A DNA stretch of 64,000 nt from Aestuariibius insulae (GCF_040783535.2 NZ_JBFONW020000002.1:372001-436000); one strand, 5' to 3'; shown: positions 24,274 to 32,951, counted from the first letter of the stretch. Program-made: numbers and translations. Notes: generated by a model not told the origin, from the sequence alone.

Positions 24274-25250
24274 CCAGAACCGTCGTCGAGTCCAAGACCA
24301 AGACCGCCATCATCGGGTTCGACGAACCGTTCTGCGTGATCGGCGAGCGGATCAATCCGACGGGGCGCAAGGCGCTGGCCGCGCAGCTTGAGCTCGGGGA
24401 TTTCTCGACCGTGGAGAAGGACGCGGTGGAGCAGGTCGCCTGCGGGGCGACGATGCTGGACATCAATTCGGGCGCTGTCTTCAAGAACAAGATGGCCGAG
24501 GATCCGCGCTATGCGGACAACAACTTTGTCGAGCCGCCGCTGATGAAGCAGTTGATCGAACTGGTTCAGGGCGTTGTGGATGTGCCGCTCTGCATTGATA
24601 GCAGTGTGCCGGGAGCGCTTGAGGCGGGGCTGGAGATGAGCGAGGGGCGTCCGCTGCTCAATTCGGTGACGGGTGAAGAGGAGCGGCTGGAGGCGATCCT
24701 GCCGCTGGTCAAGAAATACAACGTGCCGGTGGTGGCGATCTCGAACGACGATACCGGGATCAGCGAGGATCCCGATGTGCGCTTTGCCGTCGCCAAGAAG
24801 ATCGTGGAGCGGGCAGCCGATTTCGGCATTCCGGCCCATGATATCGTGGTCGACCCGCTGGTCATGCCGGTTGGCGCGATGGGCACCGCTGGCTTGCAGG
24901 TCTTTTCGCTGGTCAAGCGGCTGCGCGACGAGCTGAAGGTGAATACGACCTGCGGGGCGTCGAACATCTCGTTCGGGCTGCCGCATCGGCACGGGATCAA
25001 CTCGGCCTTCCTGACGATGGCGATCGGGGCGGGCATGACGAGCGCGATCATGAACCCGGTACGGGCCGTCGAGATGGAGGCGGTGCGCGCGGCCAACTAC
25101 CTGATGAACCACGATGCGGGCGGCGGGACCTGGATCGGGTTTTCGCGGGTGCTCGATAAGGTCGATGAAGGCGTGCCCTTTCCCGAAGCCGCGCAGGCGG
25201 CAGCGGCGGGTGGCGGACGGCGGGACGGGCGGCGGCGCAGGCGCGCTTAG
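24270..25250 (+). CDS. Methyltetrahydrofolate:corrinoid methyltransferase (pterin-binding)
   Basis: A 326-aa protein of the pterin-binding (DHPS-like TIM barrel) family. Diagnostic segments are VIGERINPTGRK (about residues 25-36), QVACGATMLDINSG (about 58-71), PLCIDSSVPGALEAGL, LLNSVTGEEERL and TTCGASNISFGLPHR. It moves methyl groups between tetrahydrofolate and a corrinoid protein. No corrinoid-binding protein, MttB-type substrate methyltransferase or corrinoid-activating protein is in the window, so the partner must be elsewhere. The C-terminus is a strongly basic tail (GGGRRDGRRRRRA). Confidence 0.9.
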   Translation: MTRTVVESKTKTAIIGFDEPFCVIGERINPTGRKALAAQLELGDFSTVEKDAVEQVACGATMLDINSGAVFKNKMAEDPRYADNNFVEPPLMKQLIELVQGVVDVPLCIDSSVPGALEAGLEMSEGRPLLNSVTGEEERLEAILPLVKKYNVPVVAISNDDTGISEDPDVRFAVAKKIVERAADFGIPAHDIVVDPLVMPVGAMGTAGLQVFSLVKRLRDELKVNTTCGASNISFGLPHRHGINSAFLTMAIGAGMTSAIMNPVRAVEMEAVRAANYLMNHDAGGGTWIGFSRVLDKVDEGVPFPEAAQAAAAGGGRRDGRRRRRA

Positions 25251-25284
25251 GGTTCGGTTAACCGTCCTGCCGTAACGAAAGGTC

Positions 25285-25515
25285 ATGCGGCAGACTTATC
25301 TCAAACCCGTGGGCCGGGATTGGCTCGATCAGATCTTTCGAAGCCAGGCGGCGCTGAGCGGGGGCGTGGTGAAGCGCTCCAAGCGGGACGTCTTTCGGGA
25401 GGTCGGCATGGATGCGCTCGAGCTTGAGGTGCGCCGGCGGGGATTTCACATGGTCGAGTGCGGCCAGCATGTGGTGATCAGCTGTTCGGGCGCAGCGTTG
25501 CGGATCGTGTGCTGA
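25285..25515 (+). CDS. Small conserved hypothetical protein (76 aa)
   Basis: A 76-aa product starting MRQTYLKPVGRDWLDQIF with ALELEVRRRGFHMVECGQHVVISC near the end. I recall near-identical small proteins in Rhodobacteraceae that are sometimes mislabelled N-(5'-phosphoribosyl)anthranilate isomerase; it is far too short for that enzyme. A basic VVKRSKRDV segment in the middle could bind nucleic acid, but this is a guess. It follows the methyltransferase gene by 34 bp and is followed by the palindrome array at 25521. Confidence 0.7.
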   Translation: MRQTYLKPVGRDWLDQIFRSQAALSGGVVKRSKRDVFREVGMDALELEVRRRGFHMVECGQHVVISCSGAALRIVC

Positions 25516-25520
25516 GGGGC

Positions 25521-25596
25521 CAAAACCTTCAAGAAGGTTTTGAAGAGCAGAATTTTCTAGAAAATTCTGGGGTGCAAATTCTTCTAGAAGAATTTG
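25521..25596. repeat. Three tandem perfect 22-bp palindromes
   Basis: Three perfect palindromes of 22 bp start at 25521, 25548 and 25575, an exact 27-bp period with 5-bp spacers (AAGAG, GGGTG). Half-sites are CAAAACCTTCA, CAGAATTTTCT and CAAATTCTTCT. The last two are centred on CTAG. All three begin with C and end with G. They lie between the 3' ends of two convergent transcription units, so a bidirectional terminator or mRNA-end structure is the simplest role; they also have the form of stacked protein-binding sites. Confidence 0.85.
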
Positions 25597-25602
25597 GCCG
25601 CT

Positions 25603-26367
25603 CTAGCCGATCTGTCCCCTGAGGGCCTGAAGGGCCGACGACAGGATCGTGGTGTCGCCGCCGACGCCCAAGAATGTCACGCCCTTTCCTTCGTATTCCG
25701 CGAAGCGGTTCGGATCGAAGGTGATGATGCCGGCGGCCTTTCCGGCTGCGGTGATGCGGGCGATGGCGTGATCGATCGCCTCTTCGACCTCGGGAGCCTC
25801 GGGCTCTCCGGGATAGCCCATATCGGCAGAGAGATCGGCGGGGCCGATGAAGACGGCATCGACGCCGTCCGTGGCGGCGATGTCGTCGATCGCCTCGATC
25901 GCGGCGCGGCTTTCGGCCTGCACGATGAGGCAGATCTGGTCATTGGCTGTCGCCACGTAATCGGTGATGCGGCTGTAATCGGAGGCGCGGGCGAGCGCTG
26001 CGCCCATGCCGCGTACGCCTTGGGGCGGATAGCGGACGGCGGCGGCGGCTTTGCGGGCCTCATCCGCGCCATGCACGAGAGGGACGAGCACGGTCTGGCA
26101 GCCCAGATCGAGAATCTGCTTGAGGATCCAGTCTTCTCCGGTCGGCACGCGGACCACGGCGGGGCAATCCTGCGCGGCGAGCGCCTGAAGCTGCGGCAGG
26201 ATCGTGGGCACGGTATTGGGCCCGTGTTCGGCGTCGATCAGGCACCAGTCGAAGCCCGCGCCGCCTGCAAGTTCGGCCACGGTCGGGCTGCCCAGACCCA
26301 GCCAGAGCCCGTGCTGGATGCGGCCTTCGGCGAGGGCGGATTTCAGACGGTTGCGCGGGGCGGGCAT
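25603..26367 (-). CDS. HpcH/HpaI aldolase/citrate lyase family protein
   Basis: A 254-aa class II pyruvate-dependent aldolase-type TIM barrel. Family signatures include GLWLGLGSPTVAELAGGAGFDW (residues 20-41 region), LIDAEHGPN, a metal-site Glu in QAESRAAIEAID, and VFIGPADLSADMGYPG. Members cleave 2-keto-3-deoxy acids to pyruvate plus an aldehyde. It begins only 3 bp after the aglK stop in the same direction, so it is probably the last cistron of the agl operon, which is not an expected partner. Substrate unknown. Confidence 0.88.
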   Translation of the reverse strand: MPAPRNRLKSALAEGRIQHGLWLGLGSPTVAELAGGAGFDWCLIDAEHGPNTVPTILPQLQALAAQDCPAVVRVPTGEDWILKQILDLGCQTVLVPLVHGADEARKAAAAVRYPPQGVRGMGAALARASDYSRITDYVATANDQICLIVQAESRAAIEAIDDIAATDGVDAVFIGPADLSADMGYPGEPEAPEVEEAIDHAIARITAAGKAAGIITFDPNRFAEYEGKGVTFLGVGGDTTILSSALQALRGQIG

Positions 26368-26370
26368 CGC

Positions 26371-27474
26371 CTAGCGATAGAGCAGCGAGCGGCCATTGGC
26401 GAAGAGATGCACCTTTTCGGGGCGGGCCGTCAGGTGGATCTCTTGCCCGCGCATCTGGGTGTGGATGCCCGGCAGCTTGGCGATGACCGTATCAGTGTCG
26501 GTATCGGATTTGGGCGCCTCGAAGTAGAGCTGCGTGACCTCGCCCAGGGCCTCGACGATGTCGACCTTGCCGGAGAAGGCGTAGGTGTCGCCCTCGGCTT
26601 CGATCATATCCTCGGGGCGGATGCCGACATTGACCTGCTGGCCCATATCGCTGTCCACCGTCGGGATATTGGTCATGATCGTCCCCTGCCCGTCATGGAC
26701 GGTGACGCCGGTTACCTCTCCGGTGCTGACGATCTCTCCGGCGAGCAGGTTCATGGCGGGAGAGCCGATGAACTGGGCGACGAATTCGTTCTCGGGACGT
26801 TCGTAGAGGTCGAGTGGAGAGCCGACCTGGGCGATGCCCTTGTTGGCCAGAACCACGATGCGGGTCGCCAGTGTCATCGCCTCGACCTGGTCGTGGGTGA
26901 CGTAGATCATCGTGCTTTCGGGCATGCTCTCCTTGAGCTGGGCGATCTCGATCCGGGTGGCGACGCGCAGGGCGGCGTCGAGGTTCGAGAGCGGCTCGTC
27001 AAAGAGGTAGACCTTGGGGTCGCGCACGATGGAGCGCCCGATGGCGACCCGCTGGCGCTGGCCGCCTGAAAGCGCCTTGGGCAGGCGGTCGAGATAGGGC
27101 TCCAGCTGGAGGATGCGGGCCGCGTTGTTGACGGCGGCGTCGATCTCCTCTTTCGACTTCTTGGCCAGTTTGAGCGCGAAGGTCATGTTGTCGCGCACGG
27201 TCATGTGCGGATAGAGCGCGTAGCTTTGGAACACCATCGCAATGCCGCGCTGGGCGGGGGGCACGTTGTTGACCACCTGCCCGTCGATCTGCAGCTCGCC
27301 GCCGGTGATCTGTTCGAGCCCTGCGATCATGCGCAGGAGCGTGGACTTGCCGCAGCCGGAGGGGCCGACAAAGACGATCAACTCCCCCTGTTTGATGTCG
27401 AGATTGATGTCCTTGAGCACGTCGACCGTGCCGCCATAGGTCTTGGCGACATCGGTGAGCTTGAGATCGGCCAT
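26371..27474 (-). CDS. aglK: Alpha-glucoside ABC transporter ATP-binding protein AglK
   Basis: A 367-aa MalK/UgpC-type ATPase with Walker A GPSGCGKST, signature LSGGQRQRVAIGRS, Walker B VYLFDEPLSNLD and a C-terminal regulatory domain (VGIRPEDM). It powers AglEFG. Gene order aglE-F-G-A-K on the minus strand matches the alpha-glucoside system known from Sinorhizobium meliloti, which is the basis for the symbol. It is distinct from the other MalK-type ATPase at 7780-8859. Confidence 0.92.
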   Translation of the reverse strand: MADLKLTDVAKTYGGTVDVLKDINLDIKQGELIVFVGPSGCGKSTLLRMIAGLEQITGGELQIDGQVVNNVPPAQRGIAMVFQSYALYPHMTVRDNMTFALKLAKKSKEEIDAAVNNAARILQLEPYLDRLPKALSGGQRQRVAIGRSIVRDPKVYLFDEPLSNLDAALRVATRIEIAQLKESMPESTMIYVTHDQVEAMTLATRIVVLANKGIAQVGSPLDLYERPENEFVAQFIGSPAMNLLAGEIVSTGEVTGVTVHDGQGTIMTNIPTVDSDMGQQVNVGIRPEDMIEAEGDTYAFSGKVDIVEALGEVTQLYFEAPKSDTDTDTVIAKLPGIHTQMRGQEIHLTARPEKVHLFANGRSLLYR

Positions 27475-27495
27475 CGGTTCCTCCCGTTCGTGGTC

Positions 27496-29154
27496 TTATG
27501 TGTCGCGCTTGAGCGCGAAGCAGGGCTGCCAGGGCCCCAGATGCAGTCTGTGATCCGGCGACGGAGCCGCGCCTCCCAGCTCGGCTCCTATGGTCATCCA
27601 GTCGCCCGCGGGCATGCCGTGGACGGACGGTGTGTCGCTGAGATTGAAGGCGCAGAAGATCGTCTGATCCTCGTGGGTGCGCGTGAATTGCAGGATATCG
27701 CCATAGGAGAAGACGCCTTCATGGGTGCCCTTGGTCAGGGCCTTGTGCGCCTTGCGAAACGAGATGGCCCGCCGGTAGTGGTGCAGCATCGAGCCGGGAT
27801 CGTCCTCCTGGAAGGCGACGGCGCGGTTGAGGTGATCGTGGCTGATCGGCAGCCAGGGATCGCCATTCGTGAAGCCGCCATTCTGGTTCGAGGATTCCCA
27901 GACCATGGGCGTGCGGCAGCCGTCGCGGCCTTTGTATTCGGGCCAGAACTCGATGCCGTAGGGGTCCTGCAGATCCTCGAAGGCGACATCGGCCTCGGGC
28001 AGGCCCAGCTCTTCGCCCTGATAGAGGCAGGCGGAGCCGCGCAGGCACATCAGCATCGTCATATAGAGCCGGTGCGCGGCGGGCGTGAGGTTCCAGCGGG
28101 TCGTGTGGCGGATAACGTCGTGGTTCGAGAAGGCCCAGCAGGCCCAGCCTTCTTGCGCGACGTGGTCCAGCTCTCCGAAGACCTCGGCGATGCGGGTCGC
28201 GGTCAGCTCGTCCTTGGCGAGGAATTCGAAAGCGTAGCACATCTGTACGAACTGATCGCCCGCAGTGTATTGGCCGAGCAGCTCGAGACCGCGCTGGGCG
28301 TCGCCCACTTCACCAACGGCAGCGATGGCGGGGTATTCATCGAGCAGCGCGCGGAACTTGCGCAGGAAATCGAGGTTTTCGGGCCGGTTCTTGGAATAGA
28401 CGTGGTCCTGGTGATTGTAGGGGTTCACCGAGGGCGCGATATTGGCGTTGCGCTTTTCGGGCGGTAAGGGCGGATTATCCCGCAGGTCCTTGTCGGCATA
28501 GTAGAAGTTGATCGTATCGAGCCGGAAGCCGTCGACGCCGCGATCCAGCCAGAACCGGGTGGAGGCCAGAAGCGCGGTCTGCACCTCTTCGTTGTGGAAG
28601 TTGAGATCGGGTTGGCTGACGAGGAAATTGTGCAGGTAGTACTGCTCGCGCCGGGCATCCCATTGCCACGCGGGGCCGCCGAAGATCGACAGCCAGTTGT
28701 TAGGGGGCGTGCCGTCGGGGTCGGGGTCTGACCAGACATACCAGTCGGCGCGGGGGTTGTCGGTGCTCTGGCGGCTTTCCTCGAACCAGGGATGCTGGTC
28801 AGAGGTATGCGAGAGGACCAGGTCGATCATCACCTTGATGCCGAAGCGGTGGGCGGTTTCGATCACCGCGTCGAAATCGGCGAGTGTGCCGAACATCGGA
28901 TCGACGTCGCAATAATCGCTGACATCGTAGCCGAAATCCTTCATCGGCGAGGTGAAGAACGGCGAGATCCAGATCGCGTCGACGCCGAGCGAGGCGATAT
29001 AGGGCAGCCGCTGGACGATGCCCAGAAGGTCCCCGATGCCGTCGCCGTTGCTGTCCTGATAGCTGCGCGGGTAGATCTGGTAGATGACGGCGCCGCGCCA
29101 CCAATCCTTGTCGACCTGCATGCCGGCCCTGACGGGCTGCTCCATCGTGTTCAT
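27496..29154 (-). CDS. aglA: Alpha-glucosidase (GH13 family)
   Basis: A 552-aa cytoplasmic glycoside hydrolase of family 13 (oligo-1,6-glucosidase/AglA branch). The N-terminus WWRGAVIYQIYPRSYQDSNG is typical. Catalytic residues are the nucleophile D213 (GFRLDTIN), acid/base E282 (AVGEVGD) and D346 (FSNHD). No signal peptide is present, so hydrolysis occurs after import by AglEFGK. It would release glucose from alpha-glucosides such as sucrose, trehalose, maltose or glucosylglycerol. It lies between aglG and aglK, 12 bp from the former. Confidence 0.93.
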   Translation of the reverse strand: MNTMEQPVRAGMQVDKDWWRGAVIYQIYPRSYQDSNGDGIGDLLGIVQRLPYIASLGVDAIWISPFFTSPMKDFGYDVSDYCDVDPMFGTLADFDAVIETAHRFGIKVMIDLVLSHTSDQHPWFEESRQSTDNPRADWYVWSDPDPDGTPPNNWLSIFGGPAWQWDARREQYYLHNFLVSQPDLNFHNEEVQTALLASTRFWLDRGVDGFRLDTINFYYADKDLRDNPPLPPEKRNANIAPSVNPYNHQDHVYSKNRPENLDFLRKFRALLDEYPAIAAVGEVGDAQRGLELLGQYTAGDQFVQMCYAFEFLAKDELTATRIAEVFGELDHVAQEGWACWAFSNHDVIRHTTRWNLTPAAHRLYMTMLMCLRGSACLYQGEELGLPEADVAFEDLQDPYGIEFWPEYKGRDGCRTPMVWESSNQNGGFTNGDPWLPISHDHLNRAVAFQEDDPGSMLHHYRRAISFRKAHKALTKGTHEGVFSYGDILQFTRTHEDQTIFCAFNLSDTPSVHGMPAGDWMTIGAELGGAAPSPDHRLHLGPWQPCFALKRDT

Positions 29155-29166
29155 TCGAGCTTTATC

Positions 29167-30318
29167 CTATTTCACCGATCCCGCGAGCAGGCCGCGGACG
29201 AGATAACGTTGCATGGTGAAGAACACGATGAGCGGCACGGCAATCGAGATGAAGGCGGCGGCGGCAAGGATGCCCCAGTCGCCCCCGCGCGATCCGAGCA
29301 GATCATCGGCGATCTTCACGGTCATGACCCAGGATTCGGAGTTCGAGGGCAAGAAGACTTTGGCCACGAGCAGGTCATTCCACGTCCAGAGGAACTGAAA
29401 GATCGCGAATGAGGCGAGCGCCGGAAAGCTGAGCGGCAGGACGATCTTGGTGAAGACCTGAAAATCCGTGGCGCCATCGACCTTGGCGCTTTCGATTATG
29501 TCTCGCGGCAAGCCGACCATGTAGTTTCGAAGCAGATAGATCGCGAGCGGCAGGCCAAAGCCGGTATGGGCGAGCCAAATGCCGATATAGCTCTGCCCGA
29601 TGCCGATCTGGTTGTGCAGCGTGAGCATAGGCACCAGCGCCAGTTGTAGCGGGACGACGAGAAGGCCCACGACGAGCGCGATCAGCAGCCCCCTGCCCTT
29701 GAAGTCCATCCAGGCGAGCGCATAGGCCGCGAAGGCGGCGATCAGGATCGGGATGATCGTGGCCGGGATCGTGACCGTCAGCGTGTTGATGAACGCGCGG
29801 TCCATATTGTCGGAATTCATGATCGTCTCGTAATTCTCGAGACTGAAATCCGGAGGGGTCTGGGCCGCGAAGTAGATCGATGGCTCGCGGTCGATCTCTT
29901 CAGGGGAGGAGTAGCGGTAGTCGCCATTCTCCTGCACCGTGAGGGTCCGGTCGCGGGAAAGCTCTGCCGTCTCGCCCGGCTCGGTGCCTTGCGGATCGCG
30001 GGAGGTGCCGCCGAAGCCTGCGATCGTGTCGAGCTGGTTGCCCTCGATCTCGGTGAATTCGTCGGCGGCGAAGATGTTGCCTTCGATCACGTAAAGATCG
30101 CCCTCGCGGCGGACGTCTTCGGTGTCGGCGCGGATGCGGAAGGTCTGTTCGACCGCCGAGAAGGAACGCCACCAGCCGCTTTCGGTGATCTGGTCGCGGT
30201 CGCGGAAGGACGAGACCAGCAGACCGATCGTGGGGATCAGCCAGAGGAGGACCAGGAACCCCACCGACAGGTTGGTGACGATGGAGAGCGAGGATTTGGT
30301 GCCGGCGATATTGTCCAT
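29167..30318 (-). CDS. aglG: Alpha-glucoside ABC transporter permease AglG
   Basis: A 383-aa CUT1 permease of the MalG type, about 100 residues longer than usual. The first membrane segment (about 12-34, LSVGFLVLLWLIPTIGLLVS) is followed by an extra, mostly hydrophilic ~110-residue segment (about 38-145) rich in acidic residues and apparently periplasmic. The normal five remaining membrane segments then follow, with the EAA loop ESAKVDGATDFQVFTKIVLP near residue 290. This insertion belongs to the AglG group as I recall it, and may contact the binding protein. It abuts aglF by one base. Confidence 0.9.
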   Translation of the reverse strand: MDNIAGTKSSLSIVTNLSVGFLVLLWLIPTIGLLVSSFRDRDQITESGWWRSFSAVEQTFRIRADTEDVRREGDLYVIEGNIFAADEFTEIEGNQLDTIAGFGGTSRDPQGTEPGETAELSRDRTLTVQENGDYRYSSPEEIDREPSIYFAAQTPPDFSLENYETIMNSDNMDRAFINTLTVTIPATIIPILIAAFAAYALAWMDFKGRGLLIALVVGLLVVPLQLALVPMLTLHNQIGIGQSYIGIWLAHTGFGLPLAIYLLRNYMVGLPRDIIESAKVDGATDFQVFTKIVLPLSFPALASFAIFQFLWTWNDLLVAKVFLPSNSESWVMTVKIADDLLGSRGGDWGILAAAAFISIAVPLIVFFTMQRYLVRGLLAGSVK

Positions 30319-30319
30319 C

Positions 30320-31300
30320 TCAGCGCATCTCCTTGCGGGCGTTCTGGATGTTCCAGATCATCACGGGCAGAACGATAATCATGATGACGAAGGCGACCGC
30401 GGTGGCGCGCCCGTCGTCGCGGAACATGTAATCCATCATGTAACTGGGCAGAATCTCGGTATCGAAATTGCCGCCGGTCATGGCGTAGACGATGTCGAAG
30501 ACCTTGAGCACTAGGATCGTAATCGTCGTCCAGACCACCACGATGGTGCCCATGATCTGCGGGACCTTGATCTTGAAGAAGACCTGAAACGGGTTCGCGC
30601 CGTCGATGATCGCGGCCTCGACCGTTTCTTCGGGGATGCCGCGCAGGGCGGCCGAGAGGATGACCATGGCAAAGCCGGTCTGGATCCAGACGAGGATGAC
30701 CATCAGGAAAAAGTTGTTCCAGAAGGACAGCTGCAGGACGTCCAGCGGCTCGGACGCGCCAAGGGCGAAGCGGATCGCGTTGATGATGCCGACATCGGGA
30801 TCGTTGGCATAGACGAATTTCCAGATCAGCGAGGCACCCACGAAAGAGATCGCCATCGGCATGAAGATCAGCGATTTGGCGATGTTCCCCCAGCTCAGCC
30901 GGTCGGTGAGCTGCGCCACCAGCAGACCCAGGAAGGTCGAGGCGGCGGGCACGAAGATCACCCAGAGGAAGTTGTTGAAGAACGCGGTCTGAAAGCCCTC
31001 TTCGGCGAACATGGTCGTGTAGTTACCAAAGCCGATGAATTCGTCGCCCGAGCGGTTGTAGAGCGAGCGCACGAAAGAGCCGATCACCGGATAGACGAGG
31101 TAGAGGCCGAGCGCGAAGAGCGCGGGAAAGAGAAAGAGCCAGGGCCGGACCATGTTGGCGCGGTTGATGTTGCGGCCCGCATCGTCGCCCCGGGGCGGGA
31201 AGATCACTTTGTCGAGGACGAGGTTGGAGAGAAAGAAATAACCCACACACCCGCCCACGCCGACGATGATGGTGATCAGACCCTGCACGATTGGTGACAT
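30320..31300 (-). CDS. aglF: Alpha-glucoside ABC transporter permease AglF
   Basis: A 326-aa CUT1 permease of the MalF type. The N-terminus carries an extra hydrophobic segment (VQGLITIIVGVGGCVGYFFL) before the usual MVRPWLFLFPALFALGLYL anchor, giving about eight membrane helices like MalF. The EAA loop is EAAIIDGANPFQVFFKIKVP near residue 230. It pairs with AglG. A hairpin (31389-31416) and about 120 bp separate it from aglE upstream. Confidence 0.92.
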   Translation of the reverse strand: MSPIVQGLITIIVGVGGCVGYFFLSNLVLDKVIFPPRGDDAGRNINRANMVRPWLFLFPALFALGLYLVYPVIGSFVRSLYNRSGDEFIGFGNYTTMFAEEGFQTAFFNNFLWVIFVPAASTFLGLLVAQLTDRLSWGNIAKSLIFMPMAISFVGASLIWKFVYANDPDVGIINAIRFALGASEPLDVLQLSFWNNFFLMVILVWIQTGFAMVILSAALRGIPEETVEAAIIDGANPFQVFFKIKVPQIMGTIVVVWTTITILVLKVFDIVYAMTGGNFDTEILPSYMMDYMFRDDGRATAVAFVIMIIVLPVMIWNIQNARKEMR

Positions 31301-31388
31301 GGGGGCTCCTCCCGGGATGTTGGCTGGCGCTCCGGTTGGTCCGGGGCGTCCTGTTCTTGGCGCGCATTCTCCTCCGGAATGCGGGTGT

Positions 31389-31416
31389 CCCGGCCTCCCC
31401 TGAAGAGAAGGCCGGG
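31389..31416 (-). promoter_or_regulatory. Intercistronic hairpin between aglE and aglF
   Basis: CCCGGCCT (31389-31396) pairs perfectly with AGGCCGGG (31409-31416) over a 12-nt loop, 9 bp past the aglE stop, without a T-run. It has the same position as the hairpin after the other binding-protein gene (6372-6396), suggesting differential expression of binding protein over permeases. Confidence 0.6.
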
Positions 31417-31424
31417 ATCTGTCT

Positions 31425-32768
31425 TTAGTTCATCGAGCTCCAGCGGTCCTGGATCCCGGTCGCCACGGTTTCGGCATCGGTGCCGGTCACGTAGTCGACC
31501 ATGCCGGTCCAGAAGGCCCCTGCCCCGATCTCTCCGGGCATCAGGTCCGATCCATCAAAGCGGAAGGTCGTGGCGTTCAAAAGAACGTCGCCGAGCGCCT
31601 TGTTGGTGTCGGTCGCGTAGAGATCGGTGTTCACGCCGCTATGGGGTGTCAGGAAGCCCGACAGCGCCATCCAGGTCTCGTGCGCGATCGGCGTCTGGAG
31701 ATACTCGATCAGTGCATGCGAGGCGTCGCTGTCATTGGTGATCGCCCAGAGCGTGCCTGCACCCAGAACCGGCTGACCCAGATCCTGCTCTGCGTATGCC
31801 GGGAAGTAGAAAAAGTCGGATTCGCTGTCTTCCGGGAAGAAGGTCGGGATGAACGAGGCCTGGCGGTGCATGTAGCATTCCGGCGGGATCGAGAAGAGAC
31901 CCGTCGGGCTGTCGCGGAAGTCGGTATTGGCCACTGCGGAGGCGCCGCCGTTCACATAGTCGTCGTTCTTGGCGAAATACCCGAATTCCTCGATCGCGGC
32001 GACAACCGCGGGATCGTTGAACGGGATCTCGTTGGCGACCCATTGGTCATAGACCTCGGGCGATTGGGTGCGCAGCATCATATCCTCGACCCAGTCGGTC
32101 GCGGGCCAGCCTGTCGCGGCGCCAGATCCCAGGCCGATGCACCACGGGGTGCCGCCATCCTCGACGATCTGGTCGGTCAGGGCCTTAAGCTCTTCCATCG
32201 TCTCGGGGATGTCGTAGCCCGCTTCGTCGAAGGCTTCGGGGTTGTACCAGACCAGAGATTTCACATCGACCTTGTAGAAGAAGCCGTAGAGGCTTTCGGC
32301 GCCGTCTTGGCCTGCATAGGTGGCCAGATCGACCCAGGATTGGCCGGCCGCGTAGTTTTCGGCGATCCACTCGGACGTGCCGTCGGCCAGAGGTGTCAGA
32401 AGACCCTGGGAGGCCATGTCGGCGGCGAGGCCCGGCTGGGGGAAGACGGCGACGTTGGGCGCCGATCCTGCACGGGCGGAAATAACAATATCCTGCTCGA
32501 AGCTGTCGGAGCCCGAATAGTTGACGGTCGCCCCGGTCGCTTCTGCGAAATAGGCGAGAACCTTTTCGACGTTCTCGGCGTCGAGCCCGGTCCAGGGACC
32601 GGTGACGGTGATCGTCTGACCGCTCAGATCATTGGCGTCGGCGAAGGCGGTGTAGCTGTCCCAGTTGAAGTCGCCGTCACCCGGAGCGAACTCCAGATGG
32701 CCCGCCGCATGGGTCATGCCCGCGCTCAGAGACAAAGCGGCCACACCGGCCAGATAGGTCGTTTTCAT
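31425..32768 (-). CDS. aglE: Alpha-glucoside ABC transporter substrate-binding protein AglE
   Basis: A 447-aa periplasmic family-1 binding protein. The signal peptide is MKTTYLAGVAALSLSAGMTHAAG with cleavage near HAA. The mature part has VTGPWTGLDAENVEKVLAYF, PNVAVFPQPGLAADMASQG and CIGLGSGAATGWPATDWVED, segments typical of the AglE group. The start is ATG 32768, preceded by GGGAGGATTAT; the longer MFAIKWEDY version would bury the signal peptide. First gene of the leftward agl operon, divergent from the GH1 glucosidase, with about 250 bp of shared regulatory DNA. Confidence 0.93.
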   Translation of the reverse strand: MKTTYLAGVAALSLSAGMTHAAGHLEFAPGDGDFNWDSYTAFADANDLSGQTITVTGPWTGLDAENVEKVLAYFAEATGATVNYSGSDSFEQDIVISARAGSAPNVAVFPQPGLAADMASQGLLTPLADGTSEWIAENYAAGQSWVDLATYAGQDGAESLYGFFYKVDVKSLVWYNPEAFDEAGYDIPETMEELKALTDQIVEDGGTPWCIGLGSGAATGWPATDWVEDMMLRTQSPEVYDQWVANEIPFNDPAVVAAIEEFGYFAKNDDYVNGGASAVANTDFRDSPTGLFSIPPECYMHRQASFIPTFFPEDSESDFFYFPAYAEQDLGQPVLGAGTLWAITNDSDASHALIEYLQTPIAHETWMALSGFLTPHSGVNTDLYATDTNKALGDVLLNATTFRFDGSDLMPGEIGAGAFWTGMVDYVTGTDAETVATGIQDRWSSMN

Positions 32769-32951
32769 ATAATCCTCCCATTTGATCGCAAACATTCAGG
32801 TGCCGCGATTCCAACTGTCAGGCGCACTCGGAAACTGTCGTGTCACGCCCCCATAGACGCAATGAGGGTTGCAGTCTCGATAGACCGAGTCAACCGGCCA
32901 TGCAGGGCCAAACCCTTTGCAGGCGCAGCATCTTTTATAAAAAAGGCCGCT

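Noticed and set aside
25285..25515. Reading the 76-aa product as phosphoribosylanthranilate isomerase
   Set aside because: TrpF is about 200 aa with a TIM barrel; this protein is far too short and lacks its motifs.
25521..25596. Palindrome array considered as integron attC sites or a transposon end
   Set aside because: No integrase or transposase is near, the core sites of attC are absent, and each unit is a simple full palindrome.
25594..27069. 491-aa open frame opposite HpcH/HpaI and aglK
   Set aside because: Both minus-strand genes have full catalytic motifs; the plus frame is an antisense artefact.
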